From: Dickeya undicola
GTDB lineage: Bacteria > Pseudomonadota > Gammaproteobacteria > Enterobacterales > Enterobacteriaceae
Length of the DNA stretch: 64,000 nucleotides
Direction of reading: 5' to 3'
Assembly (NCBI RefSeq): GCF_000784735.1
Contig: NZ_JSYG01000033.1
Coordinates: 46,506-110,505 of the forward strand
Part shown: positions 37,713 to 49,409 of the stretch, in pieces
How the letters are laid out: each line of letters opens with the position of its first letter
Numbering within the stretch: the first letter of the stretch is position 1
Translations under genes and position numbers: made by a program
Notes under the pieces: model-generated
Database searches by the model: none
Told to the model about the DNA's origin: nothing
What the model saw: the letters and a program-made list of their open reading frames with translations, nothing else

Positions 37713-40280
37713 TTACCAGTTGTAAGCCACACCCAGCCAGAACTGACGCCCCAGTTTGTAGGTCACCGTATTGCCGGAAGTCTCTTGCGAGGTGGCGACC
37801 ACGTTGTCGAGGACGTTGATCACATCCAGCGTCAGGTCCAGCGACTGGTTTTTATAGGTAGGCAGGGAGTAGTTGAATCGCCAGTCGTAGGAGACGTAAT
37901 CCTGATACTGATGCTCGGTATACAGTGTGGCGCTACCGGTGTAATCGCCGCAGGCGCTGACGCTGCTGGTACTGCCGGAGCAGGTAATACTGCTGCTACG
38001 GTAACCTTTGTAACCGGCGGTGTAGGCCAGGTTATGATCCCAGTTAAGGCGAATGGCCGGGAAATAGGTGTTGATATTCAACGCCACCGACCACGGGGTG
38101 TTGTAGTCAAGCGCGTCCATGTCACGGCGATCGGTCAGGCGGCCTTTGAAGATCACCTTTCTGTCGTCCAGGTTGCTCTGGTCGTAGTAAAGCTGTGAGC
38201 TGGTCTTGTTATCCGCCATGCTGGCGCTCAGCCCCCAGCGAACATCGGCGTATTTCAACTTATACGGGCTGATAGGCTCCACCGTCAGCGACAGCGTATT
38301 GCCCTCGGTACGGGCATCGTTGGTCAGGTAGTAATAGCGCTGGCCGTCGGCATCCGTTTTGTTGCTGCGGCCAAACTGGTCGCGCCCCTGACGATTAACC
38401 CATTTCAGCGTCCACACGGTGTCGTACACCCGTTGCGACAACCCCAGCGACAGCTCATCGCTGTACGGCGTTTTCAGGTCGGAAATATCATAGTCATAGC
38501 TACCATAGCTGGTACTGCCGCTGGTCCAGGCGCTGCTGGCACTGGTACGGCTCTGCACGACTGACTCGTTAATCCCGGAACGCAGTTTGTACGCCAGCAT
38601 ATTCTGAGCGTAGTAGCGGTTAGCTCCGCCGAAAATGCGGGTAGTGCGATCGCCAAACACATCGTAAGACGCCGCCAGACGCGGGGCGATGTTCAGGTTT
38701 TTCAGGTAATCGTCATACTGCAAGCGCACGCCCGGCGTCACTTCCAGGTTCTGGTAACTCACGCTGTCTTGTAAATACACCGCATAGTTGAGGTAATTGC
38801 CTTCCACTTGACGCGCCGGGAACAGATTGCGATTGCGGTAATACTGCTCGCCATTAATACAGAAGTCGTCGTCGGCCTGGCACACCACGCTGGTGCTGAT
38901 GGTCGGCGTATTACGGCTGGTATATACGTCGCTAAAACGGCGATATTGCGCGCGGTAAGAATCTACCTGCCAGCCCATATCCAACTGATGGCTGGTGCCC
39001 CACCACGCCAGCGGGTTCAGCTCGTAATCCTGTTTGAACGTGAAGGTCTGTTTTTCTGTGGCATATTTGCCATAACCACCGATTCCCGCTAGTTGCGCGG
39101 TCCTTCCTGGCACCCCCGTTCCCCAATCCACAACATTGGAGATAAACCGGGACGTCAGGTTATAGCGATACCAGGACTGGTAGGTATCGTCCTCATGCTC
39201 AATGCGGTTCTCCTCAAACTGGTAACCCGCCAGGCTGCTCACTTTCCCCCAGTCTGCATTGTGTTCCCATTCAATATTGCCGCGATAGCCGCCGCCAGTA
39301 TTGGTATAACCGCCGTTTTTGATGTCTCTCTTGTAATAGCCGGATTCATGCGGCGCGTACATGCCGGTCAGCCGGAGAATATCGCCGTTGTCCGCCAGAT
39401 AGGTGCCTTTGAGCAAATAGGTTTCCGCCTCGCGCTTCTGCGTGACCCATTCATCCATGACGCTGTTATAAAACGGGATCGACGACTGCTGACGGTTATA
39501 GGCAAAAATAAATCCGGCTTTGTCGCTTAATGGCTGATTAAAGGTAGCGGAATAAAAATTCTTACGGAATTTCGGCTGATAATAAAGTTGGCTGGCTGAA
39601 TAAAAGTCGCTCTCAATATCGTCGTCGATATGGTAACGGGTCCAGGTGTCGCGGGTGGTGCGATAAGACACGCGGCCGGAAGCGCGGTCCAGTTTCGGGT
39701 CTTTTAATTTGGCATCGACCACACCGCCGGTAAAATCGCCATATTTCGCAGAGATATTGCTGTCGAACACCTGTAATTGCTCGATCAACTCCGAGTTAAT
39801 CCAGAATGATTGCGCGCCGCCAGCAGGTAGATCGGTTGGTGAATAACCATCCGGTGTATTACTCAGTTCGCCATTATTCGCCCCAGGGTTGATAACGTTA
39901 TTATTGGATAACCCATCGATCATGTAGTTATTTTGGTAAAACTTCTCGCCGTGAAACGATACATTCTCTGGTGCCAATTCACCGGGTGTCAGGCTGCTAT
40001 CGAGATCATTGGAAAAACGCACGTTTGGATTCGAACGTAATAATTCCGTGACGCTGCCGTTACGCGTCGGTCGACGCTGAATCTGCTCGCTGGAAATAAC
40101 CTGGGTTCCCATCGTCTGGCTGGTGGGGGTGGAGCGAACCAGAATGGTATCCTCATCCGTATTTTTCTTTTCCGCCGCCGGTTTATCGGCAGCGTTATTG
40201 GCTGTCTGAGTCGTCTGTTCGGCAGCCGTCGCCGTTGATGATACGCCGAGTATCATCATCAAATAGAGATGCTTATTCAT
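37713..40280 (-). CDS. fusA: TonB-dependent outer membrane receptor (FusA/YddB-like)
   Basis: The 855-residue product has a signal peptide (to about residue 20, TATAAEQ), a TonB-box-like segment EDTILVRS at residues 43-50, a plug domain with RRPTRNGSVTELLRSNPNVR and YMIDGLSNNN, and a 22-strand barrel ending in FWLGVAYNW. The plug motifs resemble YddB of E. coli and FusA, the Pectobacterium receptor for plant ferredoxin. Extracellular loops contain paired Cys in VVCQADDDFCINGEQ, a likely disulfide. It sits between a TonB-like gene and an M16 protease gene. The ligand (a ferredoxin or another iron protein) is inferred from family and context. Confidence 0.9.
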   Translation of the reverse strand: MNKHLYLMMILGVSSTATAAEQTTQTANNAADKPAAEKKNTDEDTILVRSTPTSQTMGTQVISSEQIQRRPTRNGSVTELLRSNPNVRFSNDLDSSLTPGELAPENVSFHGEKFYQNNYMIDGLSNNNVINPGANNGELSNTPDGYSPTDLPAGGAQSFWINSELIEQLQVFDSNISAKYGDFTGGVVDAKLKDPKLDRASGRVSYRTTRDTWTRYHIDDDIESDFYSASQLYYQPKFRKNFYSATFNQPLSDKAGFIFAYNRQQSSIPFYNSVMDEWVTQKREAETYLLKGTYLADNGDILRLTGMYAPHESGYYKRDIKNGGYTNTGGGYRGNIEWEHNADWGKVSSLAGYQFEENRIEHEDDTYQSWYRYNLTSRFISNVVDWGTGVPGRTAQLAGIGGYGKYATEKQTFTFKQDYELNPLAWWGTSHQLDMGWQVDSYRAQYRRFSDVYTSRNTPTISTSVVCQADDDFCINGEQYYRNRNLFPARQVEGNYLNYAVYLQDSVSYQNLEVTPGVRLQYDDYLKNLNIAPRLAASYDVFGDRTTRIFGGANRYYAQNMLAYKLRSGINESVVQSRTSASSAWTSGSTSYGSYDYDISDLKTPYSDELSLGLSQRVYDTVWTLKWVNRQGRDQFGRSNKTDADGQRYYYLTNDARTEGNTLSLTVEPISPYKLKYADVRWGLSASMADNKTSSQLYYDQSNLDDRKVIFKGRLTDRRDMDALDYNTPWSVALNINTYFPAIRLNWDHNLAYTAGYKGYRSSSITCSGSTSSVSACGDYTGSATLYTEHQYQDYVSYDWRFNYSLPTYKNQSLDLTLDVINVLDNVVATSQETSGNTVTYKLGRQFWLGVAYNW

Positions 40281-40322
40281 GTAATTATTTCCTGTACCCT
40301 GATGATATTGAAAACAAAAAAA

Positions 40323-41195
40323 TCAATTCTGAAGTTCGATATGGCCATTGAGCCGAAAAATAACGGATACCGTCTGGTCGGCAACCGGTGAACCCGCCTG
40401 ATAACGCCAGCGCGCCATGTCTTTGATAACGTCGCTGCTAAACATCCCGTCGGGGTTTTCCGACAACACCCGAATATGGGTAACCGTGCCGCTGGCGGTG
40501 ACGTCAAACTGCAGTCGAACCTGCCCTTCCACCCCCATCGAGCGTGCCCGCACGGGATAATTCACCCGCCGTTGCAACGCCTTTAGCGAGCCGGTCTGAC
40601 TATTGCCCGCGCCCTGTGTCGCCTGCCCTTGGGTGCTCTCACCGGACAGTGCAGCCTGGCCACCTGCCGACACACTGGCAGGCGCAGACGCCGTTGCGCG
40701 ATTTCCCGGCTCAGCCGGACTCGCTGCGTCCGCCACAGGCGTTGGCGTATCAGGCGTTTCATTGCGTGGAGAGGCAGGTGCTTTTTTGGCGTTTGTTTTT
40801 TCTTTCACCGGCACCGGGTCTTTTGGCGGGCGTGAGGTAGCGCGGGTTTTCTCCGTTGGGTTTGGTGAACGAGTCGTCACCGTGGAATCGGAAGACGCGG
40901 CTGTCACGATGGCGCGCGCATTAACGGGCAGTGTCGGCATCACCGCCGATGCCTTGGTAACCGGTGTTGATCTGGCCGCGGTTACCGGCTCGTCGGCCGT
41001 CAAGGTTGCCGTTTTGGTGGAAAACAGTTGTACGGCGTGGGCGGAGAACGACGTGACATTGATGCCCGTCACGCTTTCGCCGATACGACCAGCCTGAAGC
41101 ACCTGCTGCTCATGAGGGGTGAACGCCCACAGTAAGGCCCATACCACCGACAGATGTATCCCAACGGACAACAGGAGAGAATGTGTAGCTTTCAA
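40323..41195 (-). CDS. fusB: TonB-like energy-transducing protein (FusB-like)
   Basis: The 290-residue product begins with a membrane anchor (MKATHSLLLSVGIHLSVVWA), then a long Pro/Ala/Thr/Lys-rich linker (about residues 60-200) and a C-terminal TonB domain (YPVRARSMGVEGQVRLQFDV). It starts with TTG; no in-frame ATG is available upstream before a stop, and the ribosome site is weak. In the Fus system a dedicated TonB protein is reported to help move ferredoxin through FusA into the periplasm. It is the first gene of the operon, 42 bases before the receptor gene, and is preceded by two Fur-like boxes. Confidence 0.88.
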   Translation of the reverse strand: MKATHSLLLSVGIHLSVVWALLWAFTPHEQQVLQAGRIGESVTGINVTSFSAHAVQLFSTKTATLTADEPVTAARSTPVTKASAVMPTLPVNARAIVTAASSDSTVTTRSPNPTEKTRATSRPPKDPVPVKEKTNAKKAPASPRNETPDTPTPVADAASPAEPGNRATASAPASVSAGGQAALSGESTQGQATQGAGNSQTGSLKALQRRVNYPVRARSMGVEGQVRLQFDVTASGTVTHIRVLSENPDGMFSSDVIKDMARWRYQAGSPVADQTVSVIFRLNGHIELQN

Positions 41196-41302
41196 CGTAA
41201 TACCATGTTTTATTTATAGAAATAAGTATCAGATTTATGGGTAAGACCACAGCATCTACCCTGATTCCCTATCCTTAAAACAAACAGAAACATCCCTTTA
41301 TA

Positions 41303-41339
41303 GATAATGAGAATTATTTTACAAATGATACCCATTATC
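41303..41339 (-). promoter_or_regulatory. two Fur-box-like sequences before the fus operon
   Basis: GATAATGAGAATTATT (41303-41318) and AATGATACCCATTATC (41324-41339) each match most positions of the Fur consensus GATAATGATAATCATTATC. They lie about 110-145 bases before the fusB start. Iron-dependent repression of the operon is the expected outcome. The rest of the 41196-41536 spacer shows no gene. Confidence 0.8.
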
Positions 41340-41536
41340 AATAAATATTTACAGCATGTCAGTTCAACCTGACCTTTGGGACAGGTAAAAAGCCACTCGT
41401 GAGAAATGGGTAAAGGCGAGGACGGCAACCAAAAGGCGGCATACTGCCACCAGGCTGGTGGGGATATCAGACGGAAATAAGGCGGTTTATCCCCGTCAAC
41501 GACCAACGGCGCGCAAACGCGGCCGGGAGGGAACCG

Positions 41537-41962
41537 TCAATACTCCTGATCTTCTATCAGGCGTTTGCCCAGCGTGATGCTGTCAACCATGTCGTAATTC
41601 ATCTTTTCATACATACTGATGACAGCGGTGTTGCTCTCGCGCACCATCAGGTGGATCTTCGGGCAACCACGCGCGATCAGTTTTTTCTCCAGACGACTGA
41701 TCAGCGCATTGGCGATGCCACGGCCGCGATAGTCAGGATGAACCCCCAGATAGTAGGCAGAACCACGGTGTCCATCGTAGCCCCCCATCAGCGAGCCAAC
41801 CACCTCCCCCCCCACTTCTGCTACCAGAAACAGGTCGGGATCATGGTTGAGCTTACGTTCAATATCCATTTCCGGGTCATTCCAGGGGCGCAGCAAATCA
41901 CAACGTTCCCAAAGGGTAATCACTTCTTCAAAGTCATCTTGCCTGAATACGCGGATTTCCAT
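41537..41962 (-). CDS. ypeA: GNAT N-acetyltransferase YpeA
   Basis: The 141-residue product matches YpeA in length and motifs. The acetyl-CoA binding region of the GNAT fold reads [20 protein letters not shown]. The substrate is not known. It lies alone upstream of hemF and divergent from it, matching the ypeA-hemF order in E. coli and other Enterobacterales. No signal peptide is visible, so it should be cytoplasmic. Confidence 0.92.
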   Translation of the reverse strand: MEIRVFRQDDFEEVITLWERCDLLRPWNDPEMDIERKLNHDPDLFLVAEVGGEVVGSLMGGYDGHRGSAYYLGVHPDYRGRGIANALISRLEKKLIARGCPKIHLMVRESNTAVISMYEKMNYDMVDSITLGKRLIEDQEY

Positions 41963-42128
41963 CGTTACTCGCCATCTAGAGTCAATAAGTAATGACCGAT
42001 TATCCCGTGATTCACCGCAGACGCAATATCTCCGTCATACTCTTTTCAGCAACGGCACCGATTCACATCGACGGCATTTACCGGCGATGGGCGGCCCGGC
42101 GAATTTCGATATACTAAGGCGGTAATAA

Positions 42129-43549
<1,421 letters not shown>

Positions 43550-43578
43550 AAAAAACCGGCTGGTCACCCTGCCGGTTT
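43550..43578 (-). terminator. intrinsic terminator of maeB, shared with yaiI
   Basis: AAACCGGC (43553-43560) and GCCGGTTT (43571-43578) pair. On the minus strand the stem is followed by TTTTT, which suits maeB, ending at 43609. The plus strand has TCATCTTTT after it, so yaiI may use it too. Confidence 0.8.
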
Positions 43579-43608
43579 CATCTTTTCGTTACAGGCTGTC
43601 CTGCCGGA

Positions 43609-45888
43609 TTACAGCGGTGCGGTCTGTGCTTCTACCACCGCCAGCGCCACCATGTTGACGATACGGCGCACAGAGGCGATCGGCGTCAGGATGTGTACTG
43701 GCTTGGCAACGCCCATCAGTACCGGGCCAACGGTCACACCTTCTGAAGAAGAGACGCGCAGCAGGTTGTAGCTGATGCGGGCGGCTTCCATATTCGGCAT
43801 GATCAGAATGTTAGCCGAGCCTTTCAACGGACTGTTCGGCATCTGCTCACGACGAATGGCTTCTACCAGCGCGGCGTCGCCGTGCATTTCGCCGTCGATT
43901 TGCAGTTCCGGTGCCATCTTGTTTACCAGCGCCAGCGTCGCGCGCATCTTCTTCGCCGTCGGCGAATCAGAAGTGCCGAAGCTGGAATGCGACAGCAACG
44001 CCACTTTCGGCTCAATGCCGAAACGGCGCACGGTGCTGGCCGCCATCAGGGTGATTTCCGCCAGCTGTTCCGGGGTCGGGTCCGGGTTGACGTAGGTATC
44101 GGCAATAAAAGTGTTGCCGCTCGGCAGCAGCAGCGCGTTCATCGCGCCCGCCACATGCACGCCATCACGGTAGCCGAACACCTTCTCCACAACGTTGAAG
44201 TGCTCTTCATAGTTACCGACCGTACCGCAGATCATCGCATCCGCTTCGCCACGGTGAACCATGATGGAACCGATCAGCGTCGGGTTACCGCGCATATCGC
44301 GTTGTGCCTGCTCCTGAGACACGCCGCGGCGTTTCATCATCTCGAAATATTCGGTCCAGTAAGCTTTGAAACGCGGGTCGGACTCGTTGTTCACCACCTC
44401 GAAGTCCTTGCCGATAGCGATCTGCAAGCCCAGTTTCTGGATGCGTTTTTCGATAACGTTTGGACGACCAATCAACACCGGGAACGCCAGCCCCAGCGAC
44501 ACCAGTTCTTGCGTGGCGTGCAGCACGCGCGGGTCTTCCCCTTCCGCCAGCACCACGCGTTTCGGCTGGGTACGGGCCTGAGAGAAGATAGGCTTCATGA
44601 ACAGGTTGGTTTTGTAGACGAACTGCGCCAGTTTTTCGATGTAATCATCGAAGTTTTCAATCGGACGGGTCGCTACGCCGGACTCCATTGCCGCTTTCGC
44701 TACCGCGGGTGCGATCTTGATGATCAAACGCGGATCGAACGGTTTCGGGATCAGGTATTCCGGCCCGAAGGAGAGATCCTGATCACCATAGGCAGACGCC
44801 ACCACTTCGCTCTGCTCCGCCAGCGCCAAATCGGCAATGGCGTGCACGCAAGCCAGTTTCATCTCTTCGTTGATGGTGGTCGCGCCCACATCCAGCGCAC
44901 CACGGAAGATGAACGGGAAGCACAGTACGTTGTTGACCTGGTTCGGGTAGTCTGAACGACCGGTACACACGATGGCGTCCGGGCGCACTGCTTTCACCAG
45001 CGGCGGCAGAATTTCCGGCTCCGGGTTCGCCAGCGCCATGATCAGCGGGCGCGCTGCCATGGTTTTCACCATGTCCTGCGTCAGCACGCCAGGACCAGAG
45101 CAACCGAGGAAAATGTCCGCGTTCGGGATAACATCGGCCAACGAACGGCTGCCGTTATCATCAATAGCATAGGCTGCTTTGGTTTCCGCCATGTTGGCTT
45201 CACGGCCTTTGTAGATTACGCCGCGGGAATCGCACACTACGATGTTTTCACGCTTCAGACCCAGCGCCACCAGCAAATTCAGGCAAGCGATGGATGCAGC
45301 GCCCGCACCGGATACCACCAGCCGAACGTCGGAAATCTGTTTTTCCACCACACGCAAACCGTTAAGCACCGCGGCGGTACAGATAATGGCTGTACCGTGC
45401 TGGTCGTCGTGGAATACCGGAATCTTCATACGTTCACGCAGCTTCTGCTCGATGTAGAAACACTCCGGTGCTTTGATATCTTCCAGGTTGATGCCGCCAA
45501 AAGTCGGCTCCAGCGCCGCAATCACGTCGATCAACTTGTCTGGATCCTGTTCATCCACTTCGATATCAAACACATCGACACCGGAAAATTTCTTGAACAG
45601 CACCCCTTTGCCTTCCATGACCGGCTTACCGGCCAGCGCACCAATGTTGCCCAGCCCCAGCACCGCCGTTCCGTTGGAGATCACCGCCACCAGATTGCCG
45701 CGCGCAGTGTATTTGTAAGCCGCTAGCGGGTCTTCAGCGATTTCCAGACAAGGCGCAGCAACGCCCGGAGAATAGGCCAGCGCCAGATCGCGCTGCGTGG
45801 CCAGCGGTTTGGTCGGGGAAACCTGAATTTTTCCCGGCACCGGATATTGATGGAAGTCCAGTGCGCTTTGCTTTAATTGTTCATCCAT
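43609..45888 (-). CDS. maeB: NADP-dependent malic enzyme
   Basis: The 759-residue product matches MaeB. The N-terminal two thirds form malic enzyme ([20 protein letters not shown], and the NADP site around [19 protein letters not shown]), and the C-terminal third resembles phosphotransacetylase and acts in regulation. It converts malate to pyruvate with NADPH production, feeding gluconeogenesis and biosynthesis. It is a single gene and has its own terminator. A 425-base spacer lies upstream. Confidence 0.97.
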   Translation of the reverse strand: MDEQLKQSALDFHQYPVPGKIQVSPTKPLATQRDLALAYSPGVAAPCLEIAEDPLAAYKYTARGNLVAVISNGTAVLGLGNIGALAGKPVMEGKGVLFKKFSGVDVFDIEVDEQDPDKLIDVIAALEPTFGGINLEDIKAPECFYIEQKLRERMKIPVFHDDQHGTAIICTAAVLNGLRVVEKQISDVRLVVSGAGAASIACLNLLVALGLKRENIVVCDSRGVIYKGREANMAETKAAYAIDDNGSRSLADVIPNADIFLGCSGPGVLTQDMVKTMAARPLIMALANPEPEILPPLVKAVRPDAIVCTGRSDYPNQVNNVLCFPFIFRGALDVGATTINEEMKLACVHAIADLALAEQSEVVASAYGDQDLSFGPEYLIPKPFDPRLIIKIAPAVAKAAMESGVATRPIENFDDYIEKLAQFVYKTNLFMKPIFSQARTQPKRVVLAEGEDPRVLHATQELVSLGLAFPVLIGRPNVIEKRIQKLGLQIAIGKDFEVVNNESDPRFKAYWTEYFEMMKRRGVSQEQAQRDMRGNPTLIGSIMVHRGEADAMICGTVGNYEEHFNVVEKVFGYRDGVHVAGAMNALLLPSGNTFIADTYVNPDPTPEQLAEITLMAASTVRRFGIEPKVALLSHSSFGTSDSPTAKKMRATLALVNKMAPELQIDGEMHGDAALVEAIRREQMPNSPLKGSANILIMPNMEAARISYNLLRVSSSEGVTVGPVLMGVAKPVHILTPIASVRRIVNMVALAVVEAQTAPL

Positions 45889-46314
45889 AGTCTATTACCT
45901 TGTCTTGTCGCTTGTTAGTAGGGTGGCGAGTCACCCAGTGTATCGTGTCTGTGATTTTCGAAACCATGAAGCATTACAAAATCCACGCCGGAATACCGCT
46001 TAATATAGTTAATTAATGAGAGTGAAAATCACTCACCATAACGACTATTTCCCCGGCCAAACATCACCAAATGCCGATGATATCGCGACCAGTGCATCCC
46101 TTCTCACAGACAAACCGACACACATTGACGGTGCTTAGGCTGTGTTAAGGCATGGAAGATCAAAGCGGGGAAGAGACTGTTCGAAGGTATTCGCTTGTTT
46201 GCCGCTGATCAGCAGAAACGGGAAGATGGGCTAGCCACCCACTAGTCAACAGGGCGCTACCGTCAACAACAAGGGGCCTGTCGGCCCCTTGTCATCAAGC
46301 ATGTTGATATGGCG
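45889..46314. other. 426-base spacer between maeB and nudK
   Basis: No gene is visible. The left half is the maeB promoter region, AT-rich near 46000-46020. It also contains a short hairpin GAGTGAAAATCACTC (46020-46034). The right end carries the nudK terminator hairpin. Confidence 0.45.
46271..46290 (-). terminator. terminator hairpin of nudK
   Basis: AAGGGGCC (46271-46278) and GGCCCCTT (46283-46290) form a perfect stem around TGTC. On the minus strand GTTGTTG follows, a moderate U-rich tail. Confidence 0.7.
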
Positions 46315-46902
46315 TTAGCGCAGGTTGGAAAACCAGCCGTTAATCTGCGCGTGCTGCAACAGCATGATGGTTTTACCATCACGGATACGGCCATCCTTAA
46401 TCATCGCCAGCGCTTCGCTAAACGGCAATTCCAGCACTTCGATATCCTCATCATCCACACCGCCGCCGTTCGTTTTACGCTGTGAGCCGTCATATTCTGC
46501 GGCAAAGAAATGCAGTAATTCGGTCACACCACCCGGCGACATGTAAGCTTCAAACAACTTTTCCACTTCACCGATCTGATAACCGGTTTCTTCGATCGCC
46601 TCATTACGGATGCACTGTTCCGGCGACTGATCGTCCAGCAAACCGGCGCACGCTTCCAGCAGCATCCCGCTTTCATTGCCATTCAGGTAAGTCGGCATCC
46701 TGAACTGTCTCGTTAACACGACCGTCCCCTGAGCACGGTTGTAAAGCAGGATGGCAGCACCATTGCCACGGTCATAGACCTCCCGCATCTGGCGCACTGT
46801 GCCGCCATTCTTACGTTTCAAATCGAACACATATTTATGCAGCACAAACCAGTGATCGGACAACAGTTGCTTATCAAGAATAGTGATGGGCGACGACATC
46901 AT
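46315..46902 (-). CDS. nudK: GDP-mannose pyrophosphatase NudK
   Basis: The 195-residue product matches NudK. The Nudix box reads [20 protein letters not shown] followed by TGY, keeping the EExxEE-type metal-binding core (EAIEETG). NudK hydrolyses GDP-mannose and other nucleotide sugars. Two adjacent Met codons at the start (46902 and 46899) are possible; the ribosome site is AGAGATTCC. It is transcribed from its own unit between maeB and mntH, in the same direction as both. Confidence 0.93.
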   Translation of the reverse strand: MMSSPITILDKQLLSDHWFVLHKYVFDLKRKNGGTVRQMREVYDRGNGAAILLYNRAQGTVVLTRQFRMPTYLNGNESGMLLEACAGLLDDQSPEQCIRNEAIEETGYQIGEVEKLFEAYMSPGGVTELLHFFAAEYDGSQRKTNGGGVDDEDIEVLELPFSEALAMIKDGRIRDGKTIMLLQHAQINGWFSNLR

Positions 46903-47001
46903 GGAATCTCTGTATCAGAAAATCAGTCCCAGATAATAGGACGGCGATTGCCGGAATGCACGTGATCATAAGATGAAAGCAGAAAAGTCGGACGCCCAAA
47001 A

Positions 47002-47033
47002 GCAAACGCCCCTGCCATAATCGGCAGAGGCGT
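47002..47033 (-). terminator. intrinsic terminator of mntH
   Basis: On the minus strand ACGCCTCTGCC, a GATTAT loop and GGCAGGGGCGT form an 11-bp stem with one wobble pair, followed by TTGCTTTT. It lies 20 bases after the mntH stop. Confidence 0.85.
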
Positions 47034-47054
47034 CGTAAACCGTGGACGAGCACG

Positions 47055-48272
47055 TTAACCCAGCAACGTGTCCAGCACCAGATACAGGTTAAGCGCAATC
47101 ACTATACAGACGATCGCCTTGCCAAGATTCTGCACCCGGCGGCTGTTCACCAGGCAGCCCATCAACTCGCGATTACCGGTGAAAACCAACAACGGAATCA
47201 GCGCCAGAGCAATACCGAAGCTCAGCAAAACCTGACTTAACACCAGTACCCTGGTCGGGTTCATGCCGGACAGAATGACGATAAAAGACGGCAGCATCGT
47301 CACCACACGACGGACCCATATAGGAATGCTAAAGCGTACAAACCCCTGCATCACCACCTGACCGGCCAGTGTCCCAACGACCGTAGACGACAATCCTGCC
47401 ACTACCAGACTCAAGCCAAAAATAGTCGCTGCAGCCTGCCCCAGTAAAGGTTTCAGCGTCAGATACGCCTGATCCAACTCGGCAATCGAAGTATTACCAC
47501 TGAAATGAAACGCCGCAGCTGCCGTCGCCATCATCGCCAGATTCACAAACCCGGCGATAGTCATCGCCACAGCAACATCCACTTTGGTGGCGGAATAACG
47601 TTCGGCACGGGTGATGTTGCTCTGTTGCTGTGTCAATGATGAATGCAGGTAGATCACGTGTGGCATAATGGTCGCGCCCAGCACACCCGCAGCCAACAGT
47701 ACCGCATCAGAATTGGGCAAACTCGGCATTACCATACCTTTTGCCAGCGACGACAGCTCCGGGCGAGAGAAAATCAGCTCGACAATGTAAGCAGCCGCCA
47801 CAAACAACAACAACCCACCGATCACCATCTCAAGTGGTTTCTGCCCACGTTGCTGCAACGTCAGAATCAGAAAAGTGGCAATCCCGGTGAGAATCGCGCC
47901 TTCCAGCAGAGACACACCAAGCAATAACTGAAAACCGATCGCCGCGCCGATGAACTCTGCCAGGTCGGTCGCCATGGCTATGATTTCAGCCTGCACCCAG
48001 TAGGCCCAAACCGCAGGTTTCGGGAAACGATCACGAATATGTTCCGCCAGATTCTTACCGGTAGCGATCCCAAGCTTGGCGGAGAGCAATTGAATCAACA
48101 TCGCCATCAGGTTAGCCCACACCACTACCCACAGCAGTTGGTATCCATAGGCTGCGCCTGACTGAATATTGGTGGCGAAATTACCGGGATCGATATAACC
48201 GATCGCCGCGATAAAAGCCGGCCCCATCAGTGAAAGCTTGAGCTTCCTCGACGTACGGCTGACTGACTCCAT
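47055..48272 (-). CDS. mntH: NRAMP proton-coupled manganese transporter
   Basis: The start is the ATG at 48272 ([10 protein letters not shown]), preceded by GGGGAGTCGTGTA; an ATG six codons earlier lacks such a site. The 405-residue product matches MntH, with the NRAMP metal motif DPGNFATN in helix 1 and [11 protein letters not shown] in helix 6. It imports Mn(II), and Fe(II) less well, with protons. A Fur-like palindrome lies about 65 bases upstream, in line with control by Fur and MntR in enterobacteria. Confidence 0.95.
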   Translation of the reverse strand: MESVSRTSRKLKLSLMGPAFIAAIGYIDPGNFATNIQSGAAYGYQLLWVVVWANLMAMLIQLLSAKLGIATGKNLAEHIRDRFPKPAVWAYWVQAEIIAMATDLAEFIGAAIGFQLLLGVSLLEGAILTGIATFLILTLQQRGQKPLEMVIGGLLLFVAAAYIVELIFSRPELSSLAKGMVMPSLPNSDAVLLAAGVLGATIMPHVIYLHSSLTQQQSNITRAERYSATKVDVAVAMTIAGFVNLAMMATAAAAFHFSGNTSIAELDQAYLTLKPLLGQAAATIFGLSLVVAGLSSTVVGTLAGQVVMQGFVRFSIPIWVRRVVTMLPSFIVILSGMNPTRVLVLSQVLLSFGIALALIPLLVFTGNRELMGCLVNSRRVQNLGKAIVCIVIALNLYLVLDTLLG

Positions 48273-48334
48273 TACACGACTCCCCGGCATATGAGTAACC
48301 CTTCTGACGCTATTGTTTTATTACTCTCGCAAAG

Positions 48335-48351
48335 TTGATAATGGTTATCAA
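48335..48351 (-). promoter_or_regulatory. Fur-like palindrome upstream of mntH
   Basis: TTGATAATGGTTATCAA is a perfect palindrome apart from the central TGG and matches 14 of 15 positions of TGATAATGATTATCA. A second partial match, GATAATGATGCATTC, lies near 48393. The remaining spacer to grpE (48352-48668) shows no gene. Confidence 0.75.
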
Positions 48352-48668
48352 GTGCATTTAGGATGGCAATGATGATTGCTCTGATAGGTTATGATAATGA
48401 TGCATTCATTCGACAAACGACACACGTTTTAACACGTAAAGATTAACAAAATATAAACAAAAAAACGATCAATATAGCATTTCGAAATTTAATGTTTTCT
48501 GCGGCAGAAACGTAGAGAAAATGCGTAAACCGCGGGGAAATGTTTTCCTGAAATGAAGGGAGAGAAAACAGCAAGACAGTAAAGGAAGGAAAAACAGGCA
48601 AGAACACATTCACGATGCATTCCGGGAAGAAGCCAGGCGACCACTCCCCGGAGAAAGCCAGAAAACGA

Positions 48669-49256
48669 TTATTCTTTGGCTTTAGATACTGCGACCATCG
48701 CCGGGCGCAGCAAACGACCATTCAGGGTATAGCCCTTCTGCATCACCATCATGACATGGTTCGGCGCGTGATCAGCAGATTCAAGCAGCGTCATAGCCTG
48801 ATGAATTTCCGGATTAAACGGCACGTTCACTTCCGCCACCACGTCAATACCGAACTTGTTCACAGCCGACAGCATCGCTTTCAGCGTCAGTTCGACCCCT
48901 TCAATCATACCGGACAGCGCATCATTGGATTTGTCCGCCATGTCCAGCGCACGTTCAAGGTTGTCGATCACCGGCAGCATTTCGCCTGCAAACTTTTCCA
49001 GCGCGAATTTATGCGCCTTTTCCACATCCAGCTCAGCACGGCGGCGAATATTCTCCATTTCCGCGCGGGCACGCAACGCGCTTTCGCGTTCACGCTGCTG
49101 GGCATCGTTCAGTTGCGCTTCCAGTTCTGCGATACGCTCATCACGCGGGTCAGCGACATCTGTCGTCTCTGGTACGGCATCCGCTTGCTGACCTTCCGCT
49201 GCTCCTTTTTGATCCAAGACTTGCTCGTCAGGCGACTTCTGTTCTTTACTACTCAT
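48669..49256 (-). CDS. grpE: nucleotide exchange factor GrpE
   Basis: The start at 49256 follows GGAGAATTTC. The 195-residue product matches GrpE: acidic N terminus, long helical coiled coil ([20 protein letters not shown]) and C-terminal beta domain ([12 protein letters not shown]). It releases ADP from DnaK in the chaperone cycle. A sigma-32 promoter lies 45 bases upstream. Divergent from nadK, the usual order in Enterobacterales. Confidence 0.97.
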   Translation of the reverse strand: MSSKEQKSPDEQVLDQKGAAEGQQADAVPETTDVADPRDERIAELEAQLNDAQQRERESALRARAEMENIRRRAELDVEKAHKFALEKFAGEMLPVIDNLERALDMADKSNDALSGMIEGVELTLKAMLSAVNKFGIDVVAEVNVPFNPEIHQAMTLLESADHAPNHVMMVMQKGYTLNGRLLRPAMVAVSKAKE

Positions 49257-49300
49257 GAAATTCTCCGCGTTTTTCGCATTCATCTCGCTAGTTCGCTTAT

Positions 49301-49329
49301 TATGGGGATCAAAACCGGGGTTTCAAGGG
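49301..49329 (-). promoter_or_regulatory. sigma-32 heat-shock promoter of grpE
   Basis: Read on the minus strand: -35 CCCTTGAAA (49329-49321), then a 13-base spacer, and -10 CCCCATA (49307-49301). It matches the sigma-32 consensus CTTGAAA-N13-14-CCCCATnT nearly perfectly. Confidence 0.9.
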
Positions 49330-49409
49330 AACCACTCACATATTGTTGGTCCGGCTATCGGTCCAAAAAGCGTGAGCCTCCGGTGCTCTCATGAGGATAA
49401 GGCACCCAA

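Noticed and set aside
43882..44955. 357-codon plus-strand ORF in maeB
   Set aside because: Antisense to maeB with Arg/His-rich composition; a codon-bias shadow.
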